Source: Sweltsa coloradensis (taxonomy: Eukaryota > Arthropoda > Insecta > Plecoptera > Chloroperlidae). From it: 64,000 nucleotides of DNA. Made by a program: the position numbers and the translations under genes. Below are positions 44,945 through 56,950 of the stretch, one piece after another (position 1 is the stretch's first letter; every line of letters starts with the position of its first letter). The stretch is taken from positions 1 to 64,000 of the forward strand of contig JAMZAV010003136.1 in the NCBI GenBank assembly GCA_024449915.1, given 5' to 3'. The notes under the pieces were generated by a model. That model had not been told where the DNA came from. It saw only the letters and a list, made by a program, of their open reading frames with translations, and ran no database searches.

Positions 44945-45450
44945 CTGTTACTGCTTCGATACAGGTCGCACCGTTTCTCTGATCGACCTGAAATTTTTTA
45001 CACATGTACATACCACCTAGGCGGGTTGCTGTATAGTTTTTGAACAAAATCCGATCTTTTGGTTATAAAAAATAAAAAAATAATAAAAAAAAATAATAAA
45101 AAAAAAGTTCCGATCGTCATGAAATTTTGCAGGGTCAATAAGTACACCATTCTCTTCTATTTTTCAAATTTTCAGCTAAATCGGTCAAGACGTTAAAGAC
45201 TTATTGGTAATCATAATTCGAAAAATGATGCTAAAAAATGAAGGAGGCAGTGAAGATACAAAGATACACTTTAGAAGGCATGACGTGAATTTGTACAATG
45301 CAAAGATGTTGGAATAGTAAAGTGTACAAATAATGTCAATATCCAGGTAGGCCTACACTGTGTGGTGGGCCTTATGGGAATGTCGTACTCGGGTCATGTT
45401 GCACGTACCGGTGCTCGCTCAACAACGCGTCCAACTGAGCGTTTTCCTAG
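44864..45450 (+). mobile_element. Family A Helentron-like element, copy 5, internally deleted
   Basis: It starts TGAGCGAGCGAAGCG after a host T and ends GAGCGTTTTCCTAG before a host T. Most of the duplicated interior is gone and replaced by an AAATAATAAAAAA-rich stretch and unrelated DNA. A T run of about 30 lies at 44915-44944. It is inserted into an S2 tail. Confidence 0.82.
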
Positions 45451-45690
45451 TATATTTATTTAGCAAATCAGATTTGTCTGTGATACTCCGGCTTTGTTCG
45501 AGGTGGCTGAACGTTCCAAGTTGTGAAGTGCGTTGTAAACCCGCTCTCGACTCGATTGTTCCTCTCTGCGGACGTCGAGTGTTTTAGTTCCAGAGGGTGG
45601 AGGGTCCAACCAACACGGTCGCTTTGTTTCCCCAGGCCGGACATCGATTGGTCAGCTCTGTCCGATCACTCGAGTGTTACAAACTAGAGG

Positions 45691-45840
45691 CGATCAATTC
45701 CTCGCGCGTCGTGACGATTGATTGGGATCATTTGTTGTGTTGTGTAGATAGAGACGCGTTCCATAACCAGATCACTTGCGTGGCTCGTTGGTCTTGTGGT
45801 TAGAGGGGCTTTCAAGGTCCAGGCAGAAGATTTCTAACTG
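45691..45840 (+). repeat. Low-copy repeat joined to an S2 head
   Basis: GATCATTTGTTGTGT and AACCAGATCAC with surrounding bases recur at 46677-46755. The 3' end (45778-45840) is an S2-like head, TGGCTCGTTGGTCTTGTGG, that degenerates before the B box. Confidence 0.5.
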
Positions 45841-45849
45841 ATGTGGCTG

Positions 45850-46251
45850 CAGGCGCGTAGGAACGTTTTGAAAGTTGGGGGGGGGGGGGCAAATTCATTC
45901 TAGTGTGGGCGGCAGCTGGGGTCTGGTGCGAGAAGGCGAATTTTTTTATAATACTACAGTTATTTCGTCATGTTTTAACTGCATTCGGACTCTGTAAACG
46001 ATGGTTTCCGTTTAGGCAACAGCAACAGTATCTTCGATATAAAAACTCAAAAAATGAACGTAAAGTGGCCCATCTTAGTAAATTTTAACCCATTTTTTTT
46101 ATGGCACCAAGGTGACTGTCGAATTGTTTAAGTGTGTACATATTTACTACGGTAATTCTGGGATTAATATTTAACTCACGTTAGTTTTGCCCCCCCTGGG
46201 TCAAGCTTGGGGGGGGCATTTTCCCCCTGCCCCCCGGTTCCTACGCCACTG
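45850..46251. mobile_element. hAT-like MITE with G tract
   Basis: The left end CAGGCGCGTAGGAACG and right end GGTTCCTACGCCACTG match the termini of 40013-40689. G11 lies near 45879 and C/G runs near 46195-46225. The flanks TGTGGCTG and TCAGGCTA agree at five of eight, so the target duplication is eroded or absent. Confidence 0.7.
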
Positions 46252-46284
46252 TCAGGCTAAGGAATGTGTAAACGGTTACTTTCG

Positions 46285-46660
46285 ATGGTTCGTTGATCTT
46301 GTGGTTAGAGTATCCGCTTCCAATGCAGAAGGTCCAGGGTTCGATTCCCACGTTAACGCTTACTTTCGAGCCGTCCTAACAACGAGGCATTTTGGCCTAA
46401 TAAATTCTAAGGGTGTTCTGAATTAGCCTTGTTGATTCTGGCACTGTCCTTACGTGGAATCGTGTCCAGCTTGATGGATCGGTATTTCCTACTTCAATAT
46501 ATGTCTGTCTCTAGTTGATCATTGTTCGCTCGTCGATGGCGTCGACGCCTACAATAAAATAGATAAATATAAACAATACATTTAATGTGCCCCACTGAAA
46601 ATGTGTGACTGATTGGGTACTGGGTAGACTCTATAAATACGAATTTATTTATATTTAGGC
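46285..46660 (+). repeat. tRNA-derived SINE S2
   Basis: Plus-strand copy with head TTCGTTGATCTTGTGGTTAG through CAGGGTTCGATTCCC and body GAGCCGTCCTAACAACGAGG, CCTTGTTGATTCTGGC and CCCCACTGAAAATGTG. Its AATTTATTTATAT tail ends at 46655. The palindromic segment after the head is shortened. Confidence 0.8.
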
Positions 46661-46989
46661 CTATGTATTAAGAAGAAGATTAATTCCACGCGTGTCGTGT
46701 AGATTGATGAGATCATTTGTTGTGTAAAGACGAGATTAATCAGATCACATATCGTCGGCTCTTTCATATTCAATACGTGTGACTGAATGGAAAAGTTTTT
46801 GGATTGTGAGGGTTGCGCACTAGGGTAGACTATCAAAAAACGCGAATTGAAGAAATTGACATTCTAGGTCTATGTGTTTTTTGACAATTTTTGCCTAATC
46901 TAAGTTTTTATGAGGCCTCACCCCGGTTTAAATGTTTAAATACGCTACTCACTCCTATTTCGTCAGATAGGCTACACTAATAAATAGAT

Positions 46990-47165
46990 TGATTTTTTAT
47001 GCTTATCGTCTCTATTCATGCACTTAGGCTATTCGAGACGATGGGTGGTGATGACGATGAAAGACAATTAAAAAACATGCCTTATTGGGCGGGATTCGAA
47101 GCCACGCTCGCTTAGGACCAGCGTCCTAATCGTATCGCATTCTGCCACGGGCTCTCTTGTTACGC
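46990..47165 (-). repeat. tRNA-headed SINE S3
   Basis: In complement, a head with GGCTTCGAATCCCGCC follows an A-box-like CCGTGGCAGAATGCG. The tail includes CATCGTCTCGAATAGCC. Related copies lie at 48150, 49540 and 49779. Confidence 0.6.
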
Positions 47166-48149
47166 ATATTTTGACTTAACCATATCTCTATTATTTCTTT
47201 TTTGTGGCACAACACAATGACACCGGTCGTGCTTCAAATCAATCTTCAAATTTGGATTTTTCTCCAAAACCATATTTTTTATTAATTTCTTTTTTATCAT
47301 CCCTCGTAGGTCCTACATTTTAGGGTCATCAATTGAATGTCATCGCCACCCCACCCCCTATTAATCAAAACGGCTACTTTATATAAAATTTCCCCAACTT
47401 TTAGTACCTGTAGGTCTATACAATCGGAAAAGTGATACAATGTAATGTAATAATAATGTTATTTCTCGTCGACAACCTAACAATAGAAAAACATTTATGC
47501 TTAACACTCCTGTCAATGGGTGAACCCCTTCAACTGAATTGAGCTGGACGTACAATAAATTGCTGGGTAAACACTCTGATTGTTCGGCCCCCCCCCCGGA
47601 ACCCCCCCCCCCCCCCCCAACGGTAGCAGCTCCCACCGAGTCGGTGTATTCATATCGATTGAGCTATCGAGGTCAGCGCGGGATGGGGTTGGGGTGCCCA
47701 CCCTCCCACCCCCATCCCCCACTCACTCCGCACAACCTAATTAAATCCAGAGAGGGTGGCTATGATGACGGTGCCGCTTGCTACTGATGCTTCATTTCCC
47801 GTTTCGCCTGTGTGGTTGTAAGAGATGAAGGGAGAGAGGGAGAAATAGAATTTTAGAACAAAAAATAGGCCTACATCCATGTAGGCACATCTCATTTAGT
47901 CGGACGAAGCGACAGGGTTGGTGCTGAGCTTGATAAATTATCCAGCATACTATCAAACTTGTAGACATTGTGTTGTAAGCACATAGCTTGTCGTTCAGAG
48001 TAGGCCTACGGTAGGCCTAATGAATAATGATGGAGGCAGTCGTACACTCGTAAGGAATATCAATGTGCGTTTTGGTACGAGTGGACCAATTTATCTTTCA
48101 AACTTCTTGAATTCAAGGACAAAAAAAAATCAAATGCTTGCATCAATTC
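47166..48149. other. Unassigned DNA with C tracts
   Basis: I see no gene. C9 and C17 tracts lie near 47589 and 47605, followed by GGTAGCAGCTCCCACCGAG. TAGGCCTA occurs at 47866, 48001 and 48012. Confidence 0.35.
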
Positions 48150-48290
48150 CAATTTTAGTCCGAAGTGTATGACCCGGGTTCGATCCCACATAAGGCTTCG
48201 GTGTTTTGTATGTTGTCCTTCAGCCGCATCTATCACCACTCATCGTCTCGACTCTCGAATTATAGTATTACAAGAATACACAAAAATTAT
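48150..48290 (+). repeat. SINE S3, 3' part
   Basis: CCCGGGTTCGATCCCAC resembles a B box. The body has GTCCTTCAGCCGCATCTATC and the CTCATCGTCTCGA tail shared with other S3 copies. The 5' head is not recognisable. Confidence 0.55.
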
Positions 48291-48781
48291 TCGAACAAAA
48301 AAATAAACCATCTAAAAGTATTTGGTTTTGGTTTGGCCTACCAACCGACTATCAGGATTTACCACGAAGATTCTGCGTAGAGATTCTTCTTGGAAAACAT
48401 AATGTTCAATGTAGGTGCTATATAAGCATGCGCTGTTCAACAGTGCAACCTCTCAAAAACATATCCTTTTACATTTTGTGTCGAATATGCGTTAAAAAAC
48501 CGCAAAACGGTCAAAATGTATGCATTTACAAAAAGTATCTTCGGAAATCAGAAACCAGGGCCTTCCCTTGAGATCCATTGGACGTATGGCGTCGCCTTAT
48601 TTGTAGAATCCTGGACACCCCTTCCTCTTCTTTACAAATTCTTCAATGGACATCCAAATGGTGGGGAAGTTTTGCACAGTTGCCATGAAGGTGCATGGAA
48701 ATCGATTTGGCTTCTAAAGGCCCGAAAGGTTGGAGATAATTCAGTTTCTTAGATGATAAGTGTTCTTTGGACTTCTAAGAT

Positions 48782-49132
48782 CAGGGTGTCTACAAGACTG
48801 GAAAACCTGGAAAAGTAAGGGAATTCAGGGAAAAGTCAGGGATTTTTTTTTCTGGAATTTTACTAGATGTTAAAAAAATCAATATTTTATTAATTTCAAT
48901 TTTCAATACCTTTTTTGTAGCTTAAAATAGACATTCTCAATTTTGAAAAACAATTCTTAAATTAATTTTCCTTTAAAATTCCCGCCGAAATTGACATGAA
49001 ATTTATAAACAATTTTTCCTCAATTATTATGTGCGGGTAAGCCAAATTTTCAGCCTGGAAAAATATAATTTTCCACCTGGAAAACCTGGAAAAGCCAGGG
49101 AATTTTGTAATGGAAAATTTGCAGACACCCTG
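48782..49132. mobile_element. MITE with CAGGGTGTCT ends and 5-bp target duplication
   Basis: The ends CAGGGTGTCTACA and TGCAGACACCCTG are inverted copies. AAGAT lies directly on both sides (48777-48781 and 49133-49137), suggesting a 5-bp target duplication. The words CTGGAAAACCTGGAAAAG and GGGAATT recur near both ends. No transposase is present. Confidence 0.75.
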
Positions 49133-49539
49133 AAGATGGAACAGCGTCTAGTTGCAGAACTTAGGGGGGGGGGGGAGACTGTTGCTCACTCCTGGCTAAA
49201 AGCACCACGGGGCACCGGTTGTCGCGTCTTTACGGTTTAATCAATGCTGAAGCCGCCATCTAGAACCCTCCTCCCGATTACTCCATTCATTGCATGCAAA
49301 GCAAAGGAAGTCGCAGCCGCAACTAACCATTGTTAAAACTGAACAAAGTCTCTCTTCCAACTTTTCAAATCACATTTAAGTATAATTTACTCATTCAACT
49401 GTTTACCTTTATGTTTTTATCGTCTCGTTCTATGGTCGGTTTCACTTTAAGTTGCGACCGCCACAGGCTGTGAAATCTGCTAGGTTTTACACTCCCCAGG
49501 CACCGTTTTAAAATTAGTGTTGGTAATTGGCATGAAACA

Positions 49540-49725
49540 ATATTACAAGTGTAGTGACGGGTTTGTTTAATTGATTCGTGACTTTGAGAGATGATAGATG
49601 AGGATGAAGGACGATTTAAAAAAAACATGCCCTATGCTGGATTCGAACCCACGTCCTCGTAGACCAGTACGCTTCGGACCAGCGCCCTAGACGTATGCGG
49701 CCACATTGATGTTTTGTTAGGGGGG
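49540..49725 (-). repeat. tRNA-headed SINE S3
   Basis: In complement it has GTGGGTTCGAATCC, the CTACGAGGACG block and AAGTCACGAATCAATT at the tail. It shares its head with 49779-49945 in the opposite orientation. Confidence 0.65.
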
Positions 49726-49778
49726 TATCTATGCTCAAGTGAAACATGGTCAGTCAAGTATCGTTTTATTTGAAAAAG

Positions 49779-49945
49779 CCGTCCGCGGTGGCACATACGA
49801 TTAAGGCGCTGCCCCAAAGCGTATCTCTACGAGGACGTGAGTTTGAGTCTCGCATAAAACAAGGCCCATGGGTTTTTAGTAATAGTCCTTCACCCTAGCC
49901 TCATCTATTATCTCTCATCGTCTCGAATATTAATAATGCAACAAA
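49779..49945 (+). repeat. tRNA-headed SINE S3
   Basis: CCGTCCGCGGTGGCACATACG gives an A-box-like start. TACGAGGACGTGAGTTTGAG gives the B-box side. The tail is CTCATCGTCTCGAATATTAA. It faces the minus copy at 49540 across about 50 bp. Confidence 0.65.
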
Positions 49946-50247
49946 AATCAATCAATCAATTAATTGGAAAATTTAGTTTACGATCGTGATAAAAGGGATA
50001 GGGACTTTGATAGTGAACATAAGAAAGGTTTGTAATTGTGGAAATCCAAACTGTATATTGTCAGGTTCTTTGTACGGTTGGCCTACTTTAATTTACGTTG
50101 GTAGGCCTACTTTGGTTTCAAAACCTCAGTACGTGAGGTCCAAGTTTCTACAGTCAAAGTCGCATATCGCCAAATGCGAAAATTTGCAACTTGACAACAG
50201 TTAACACCATCATATTTAAACTCAAAAATGATTGACCTATAACTGAC

Positions 50248-50440
50248 AGTATTGGCTCGAGCGTTACGCGCGCGACTCTGATTCGGGAGGTCCCGGGTTC
50301 GAATCCCGTCGAGACCGGCAATCCTGACTGAAGGTTTTTCCAAGGTTTTCCTCAGTCGTTAATGCGAATGCAAGGGATCGAGTACTTCACAATTGTCCTA
50401 TCCGCAATACCTAGTTGTGACACCGGTTAAATCTGATGTG
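50248..50440 (+). repeat. tRNA-derived SINE S1, full-length
   Basis: The head TGGCTCGAGCGTTACGCGCG with B box CCCGGGTTCGAATCCCGTC is well preserved. The body has GACTGAAGGTTTTTCC, GGTTTTCCTCAGTCG and AATGCGAATGCAAGGGATC. The end region ACCTAGTTGTGACACCGGTT matches the left parts of the minus-strand copies. Confidence 0.82.
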
Positions 50441-50930
50441 TATACTGTATACCCTACAGCGTACAAAAATATATTTGTTTATTGATTAATAATATGGTGA
50501 TAGTAATCTGTTTTTCAATTAAAATCAGAGTCTCATTGGGGGGGGGGGGTAGTAGGGGTGTCGTGATCCCCCCATCCCCCCCCCGTATCCGACCCTGGAT
50601 CATCGTTCGAAGTAAAATCAACTTTAAAGTTTTGTCTTTCCAGCCAAGTCAAGTTGAACATCAAGTTTAGTTTCCTCTGCAGTGTTAGTTTAGTTTCAGT
50701 GCGGACCTGGGTGGCCGTGTCGGGCAGGGGTCCCAGACAATTATCACAGCTATAGAACTTTGTGGAAGTGATTACAGGCTTTTCTCACCAGGCGGGGGAG
50801 CCTTTATTACATGTCGGCGCTGACGGTAAAGACATCCCGAACCGTTAGTTTTATTTAGGTTGAAAATCATCTTCCTAGACAAACTGAAGGACTACACATA
50901 TTTGGAGGAGCGTAGTGTAAACTTCGACTC
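50441..50930. other. Unassigned DNA with a G/C-tract fragment
   Basis: GGGGGGGGGGTAGTAGGGG near 50539 and ATCCCCCCATCCCCCCCC near 50570 form a short G/C-tract piece. No gene is recognised. Confidence 0.35.
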
Positions 50931-51301
50931 GATGAGTTGAGAAGCAAAGTGGACAAACCCACACATTTCCTTTCCATTAGATAATTAGAGTTAAAGTTAA
51001 AAGTATTTCATAGAATGCAGCTTAAACTGTTTGTATTGGAATATAACCTTTTGCTGTATCAAATATGAGCTTAAAATAGGCCTATTAGGCCTACATTTGA
51101 AAATTTAAAAAAAATATTATAATATCTGGCTAAAATACCCTATCAAGTTTTTGGTCCATGGGTTAATTTATGTGGGTTGGTCCAAAAAGTCTATTAATAT
51201 TTTGTTTCCTATGTTTTAAATTATTTCAATGTTGGTAATAACAGAAATATACTTTGAAGTAAAAAAATGTGGGGTTGTCCACTTTGCTTCTCAACCCATC
51301 A
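50931..51301. mobile_element. MITE with GATGRGTTGAGAAGC ends
   Basis: GATGAGTTGAGAAGCAAAG then TGGACAAACCCACA on the left faces the complement of GATGGGTTGAGAAGCAAAG then TGGACAACCCCACA on the right. These are terminal repeats of about 33 bp around an AT-rich core of about 300 bp. No target duplication is evident. Confidence 0.75.
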
Positions 51302-52839
51302 AATTTAGAGCTCGAGTGTGTTTTGTTCAATGTGGCCCTAGGCATCTTATGTGTTTCTATGTGTATGTGTATCTTCGTAATCTCTCAACTTAGATTTCCC
51401 TCTGTTTTGTTATAGGCCTGTAGGCCTAATCGAATAAATTTATCTTGACATATTTAGGCTATGATATTTTTTCGTAGGATTTTTCCGTACGTTTTTCCCT
51501 TTTATCTTCGCCCTCTACCGGAATGGAACTTTTATTGAATCTTCTTCATTATCATCAACCCCATAGGTGTATCGTCACCATCTAAGTACACAAACTTATT
51601 CGTTGGCAAAACGGATAAGTCGAAATGGCCTCGGATGCGGGGTATTGCGCTTCATGTGCGTGCTCGCATGCTTCCATGTTATTGTGCTACCTTTTGTGAT
51701 AAATAAATATTTAACAAATTCATTTATTACAGGGTTTTACATACACGTTCATAATCCCGAGCTTTAGAGCGTTTGTACGTGTAATTGGTTAAAAATATCC
51801 ACAGTCGTTTTACGACCAGACAAAATACATTTTCTCCAGTGAAAGATAAGATTGATTGTTGGAATAAATTTGGATAAGCTTTACATTTGAGTGTTAACTT
51901 GCCCCTGGCGCTACAGAAAGTCAACAGACTGTGACTTGTACAGCTGAAACAATAAATAATAAACCAACAGTTAACAACGCAGGGGACAGTAAAACGCAGA
52001 CTATAAAAACACGAACGGTTTTTAAATTGCCCAATTTAGGTGACGAAGCTGGATTTAGGCCACGAGGAAAATCATTACTTCTGAGTGTGTTGGGGTCTTA
52101 CACTTACTTTCACGCAATGGACTCACGCACTTATACTAGAAGCATGTTGGACAATAAAGTAGATACAGTTTTTTATCTTCCTCTAGACGCTCTTTGTTAA
52201 TCACCTCTTCATCTCTCACGGCTCATCGCCTTGAAGAGAAGGCTCCAAACAACATCATCACGACGAACAACACGTCCAAACAGATCAGTCCATGAAGGTC
52301 ATGAAATAACCAAGATACCATGGATGTAATAGTCGAGGCATAACACTGGAGTAAAGACTACCTACCTGGAACTTCAATAGGCATATAAGTATTTAATAAG
52401 AGTAAACTAAACCTATTTGAAACTTTTTTGGGAACTTTTTCTGCTTCTAGTTGTCTTCCGATCGAGATGCAATTTCGCGTAATTGTCAAGCAAGGATATG
52501 GTCACTTTTCTATAGTCAAAGATGTTTAAACATTATAACGCATTACGCACACAATTAATTCCGAAATTTAACAATTTACAAAAATCCTAAATCCATTTAA
52601 TTTATTTCAATTTTTTGTGATGGTTTAAAAAAATCAGGCCCTTTAGATAGAATACTTTATATACACGAGCATAACACATGTGCAAAGGCTGGTAACAGTT
52701 CGATAAAAACTGGCACCAGGAAAAGTTCCAGAAAAAAATCACTGGTATTGCAGACTCATAAGTAAATAATATTAGTATTTAGATTTTTCACAGAGTCAGA
52801 CACACAAGTGCTTTTCAGCAGCACAAGCCAACTCCATCG
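51302..52839. other. Unassigned DNA
   Basis: I see no gene or recurring repeat apart from TAGGCCTA at 51421. Confidence 0.35.
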
Positions 52840-53085
52840 ACGTGCGAACATGCAATGGCCAACTAGAGACCGGCATTTAAGTAGGAAACACCGATCTAAC
52901 AAGTTGGACACGATTCCAACAAGCAACCGGCACCGGTATCAACAAGGCTGTTTCGGATTAACCTTAGAATTTAGTTCAATTAACGAAGTGCCTCGTTGAT
53001 AGGACGTCTCCAAAGTCACCACTTATACATTCCTATGCCTGGTTCTGGGTCCATATTAGAAGTTAAAAACTTCTTCCTTTTGCAG
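52840..53085 (-). repeat. SINE S2, diverged
   Basis: In complement it carries GTGACTTTGGAGACGTCC, ACGAGGCACTTCG, AACAGCCTTGTTGATACCGG and the AAGAAGTTTTTAACTTC palindrome. Head and tail are lost. Confidence 0.65.
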
Positions 53086-53356
53086 AATACAGTCTTATAA
53101 GTAACTAAATTGCAACAAAATATAGTGGATTGGCTGGTGAAAACGTTGTCATCGATACATCAATGTTTGAGGAGAGTAAACATTCTGAAGTTTTTAAATA
53201 TATTTCTTTTTAATGTCCATTCCACGCTAAGACTTATGGGAATGTCATATGGTTTTTGAGATCAGGGAATGCTCTCCCCTCAACAGAGTGCCTAGAACAC
53301 CCCTGGTAGCACCTACTCAGTCAAGTATAAACCCAGTCGAGAGGTGGTGGCGTTAG

Positions 53357-53726
53357 GAGGATGGGAAAGTCGCGAAATTAAAACCACGCGAAACTACAGT
53401 TTTTTCGTGATATCTCGAGAACGATGCAAAATATCTAAATACTGATTCTAGACCGAATTGTGATTTTGTGAGATCAATATAATGCAAGAAAAAATATTGT
53501 AATGCGATGGTAAATAAGTTTTTTATTAGAATTTTTATTTAATTAAATGCATATCTTAAATACAAACCGCACCAATTATATTTGAATATTTTTTCTTGCA
53601 TTATATTCTTCTAACAAAACCACAATTCGGTCTAGAATCAGTTTTTAGATATTTTGCATCGTTCTCGAGATATCACGAAAAAGCTGCAATTTCGCGTGGG
53701 TTTTAATTTCGCGACTTTCCCATCCT
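53357..53726. mobile_element. Palindromic MITE family R, copy 2
   Basis: Long terminal repeats of about 110 bp run from GAGGATGGGAAAGTCGCG at the left to CGCGACTTTCCCATCCTC at the right. They include CGTGATATCTCGAGAACG and GATTCTAGACCGAATTGTG. It shares the interior AATATTTTTTCTTGCATTAT with 29592-29890. No transposase is present. Confidence 0.82.
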
Positions 53727-53948
53727 CTTTTAGGGGGCGAAGGTCTACAGCACAGGTTATAGGATGCTCGTATATAGAGTTGAAACTCGCGAGATGTAAA
53801 ATTTAAATGGCCGCAGTTTCTTCCCTGGTGGGCAGCCCAGCACTGGCGGGGTGGGAAGGAAGGGTGGCTGCATGGCGCGGCTACTGCGGCCTTTCTATAA
53901 TTAATATGTCAACTTGATTTAGTATTCACCTCGCGCAGTTTCCGAAGT

Positions 53949-53949
53949 C

Positions 53950-53980
<31 letters not shown>

Positions 53981-53982
53981 TG
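53949..53982. repeat. CGTG microsatellite
   Basis: About eight tandem CGTG units. Confidence 0.9.
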
Positions 53983-55024
53983 AGAATGAGTATGTTTGAC
54001 TCTATATACAAGACGGAGTATGGCATACATTCGCATTTTAGCACATTTAGCATGATAAATCGGTGAAAATTAAACATATAAAAACGAAAAACGCTGCAAA
54101 ATGATAATTTTAATAAAAATAACTCTCAATTAGCGCATTGTATTATTTTAATATGAAGAATAATTTTCCATTAGAAGTGCAAGATATCACACAATTTTGG
54201 GTTTTGGCGGAACGAAACAGAAAAATGATCAATCAATGCTATAAAATTGCAAGTTTTGTAATTTTGAGTTAATATCTAAAAATTAAAATGCTTTTTTACG
54301 TACCGGTACTTCTGCCTTGATACGTTTGTCTTGTATTTGTATCTATGCTACTGTAAAACATGTAATTTATTTATAAATCTACCATAGGGTATAAATTGAC
54401 AATAAACTCCAAAATATACTTTTTTCCTATATCTATATCTTGAATCATATAAGTATTGGTAAGATATGAATGAGGGCATGCGTTATAAAACAGAAGACTG
54501 TGTGTGTGTGCTGTATGGGGTATACCTCTACAGGATATCAGCATTCTCTTTGAGATATCTCTCCCCCCCCCCCCCACACTCACGGCGTCTTCCGCCTCCC
54601 TCCCTGCTCCAGGCTGTGTTGCACGGGACTCTCCCCCCATCAAAGCAGCCTAGACAAGCGATGTTGGATTCCCTGGATGCTTTCACTCTCAGAGGACCCA
54701 CTCTACAATCAATCATCACCGTTGTCTTCACGTCGCCTATAATTCACCCCTTCTCAGGGTGTCTTTTTCAATCACGTCACAACGTTGTCAGTTATCAGTT
54801 TACTAGGGCCCATCCACCTCCCCCATACACGCCGTTTGTTTATCCGTAATTTTTGGGAACTTTAAAAGATGTTTGGACTAGTTGGTCAACTCATATTTTA
54901 GCAAAATCTAACAACAATCGAATTATCTCACGTCGCTTTCACCCTAATTTGGTAGCCCTTCCATAGTTGACCTGCTTTTAGATTTGGTACGATAAAATAT
55001 CATAGAACATACGTGTTCATCAAT
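53983..55024. other. Unassigned DNA
   Basis: An open frame of 127 codons at 54466-54849 crosses a C13 tract and has no recognisable domain, so I treat it as chance. No repeat is recognised. Confidence 0.35.
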
Positions 55025-55140
55025 GGTGATAGGTCTGATTCGAGAGGTCATAGATTCGATACCAGCTACCAGCAATTTAGGATGAGGAAAAGTTTTCCAA
55101 AAATTTTCTTCAGTCGGTAACGCGAATGCTGGATTGAATT
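55025..55140 (+). repeat. SINE S1, decayed
   Basis: GTCTGATTCGAGAGGTC and TTTTCTTCAGTCGGTAACGCG follow the order of S1. The B box is mutated (AGATTCGATACC). Confidence 0.6.
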
Positions 55141-56950
55141 CCGTCAAGTCGAACTGCTATCTCTTAGACGATCATTCGCAACTACATGAATTACACTATA
55201 CCATAAGGGTTGCCATACGTCCCGCTATCGGCGGGACAGTCGCGATATTCATTTTAAGTTCCGCGTCCCGACAATATAACAGGCGGGACATAATTGTCCC
55301 ACTTGGTACATTTTTTTCGATCCCAATGCATTTTTGTTGTGCAACCAATTTGGTTATCATATGGTAGTTATGTGAAGAGAGTCACACCGGGTAAATTTAG
55401 GCCTACATAACGTATCAACATTACCTTGCCTATACACTCAAATTCTTACATTTTGTCAACGATAATTCTTTGTATTTTACCCAAACAATTTTATACATGG
55501 CCAAAACAAATGACCAACCACTATTTCACACCGACATTAGACTTAGGACGTGTCTGGTTGATTATTCTCATTCTAAGGACGTGTCTGAACTATTCTCGTT
55601 CTTATTATTAGGGTGCGTTCCAATGTGATTTTGCCCTGCTAGTCACTAACGACTATAGCCACTAGCCTGCTAACTGCTACCTGTACTTACACCTTTGGGC
55701 ATACAGTTTAGAAGCCAGCCTACTTTGGCTACCCACTGCTTCATAGAAAAGCCCATCCAGATGGTGTGGATTCAACAACAGCAACAACAACCTTAACCTC
55801 ACTTTTCATGCATGATTGATACCATAGAAAATAATGCGTGACTGGATGTTCGTATTTTTATTTGCTGTTATATTTTATTATACCTAGAAATATCATCAAT
55901 TCATAACACTAGCCCCCTCATGCACAAAGACTTGCGTTGGTAAATTTGCGGACGCAAATATTGGCAAAGATGGTGGAATTGTCTCCGGCGATACTGTTTT
56001 GATATCAATGGAAACGAAATAAAAATCCGAAGCAAATCCAGTCCCAAATGACTCGAATAAATTATTGAAGCACTAATAGAACATCTCGAGATATAAAGCA
56101 GCAATAATTTATTTAATTTTGTGCTTCACTTTATTTTTATACATTTTTTGAAATCTTTTACTACATATTTCACGATTCTTGACTACTTTACTGTTTGTTG
56201 GAAGAATTTTTGTTGTTTTAAATAGGCCTATTCATTTTCTGATACAAAAAAAGGTTAGGGTCGACATTTGCGTCACACCCAGAGTAGCCACAACTTTACC
56301 GTAATATCTAGTGACTTGCGATGGGGGAAGCAAACCTTTGTGCATACGGTTTTTATAGCCCTATATGATTTAACATATGGGTTCGCGTAAGTCCGTCATT
56401 TTTAACGAGACGCAACTTTGCACCGGTAAATCTTTGGGTAATTATGCCGTGTAGCGCCTTAACCCAAAAGTAGGTTAGAGAAGGGGGTGGGGGTGGGGGG
56501 TGAAGCTTTTTGTTGCCATGGTCAGTTTGGCCCAACCCACGGCGCTACGCCCCCCCCCCCCGGCCACTAACCTATACTTTGAGGAAAAATTAGTGTTTTT
56601 ATTGTTTTTTGTTTTGGTGAGGCGCTATACGGCATTTTTACCCAAATTCGAACTAAACATTTATCAAGTTTCTCATTTCTTATTTTATAGTACATTTTCC
56701 TTATCGTAGTGTGATTGTATATGATGCCAAGTATATAAATATAGGCCTAAGTGAATATATAAACAATCTTGTATTGCTAATGCAATTAAATACTCGTTGA
56801 TTGATCGATGGATATCTAGATTGGATCTGATGTGTATAGGCCCTACCCCATTGCGGTGGCTCATACCACAGCTCACGATTAGGACGTTTGGATTTTTTGG
56901 GGATTGGATTGGGATTGGACTTAGGCGTTCTATAGTTTTTGTTTTAGTCA
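55141..56950. other. Unassigned DNA
   Basis: GGTTGCCATACGTCCCGC, with two GCGGGAC words near 55230-55290, may be a repeat fragment. I see no gene. TAGGCCTA occurs at 55398, 56223 and 56742. Confidence 0.35.

Noticed and set aside
54466..54849. Open frame of 127 codons
   Set aside because: It crosses a C13 homopolymer and yields proline/serine-rich low-complexity sequence without a domain. Overlapping minus-strand frames are just as open.
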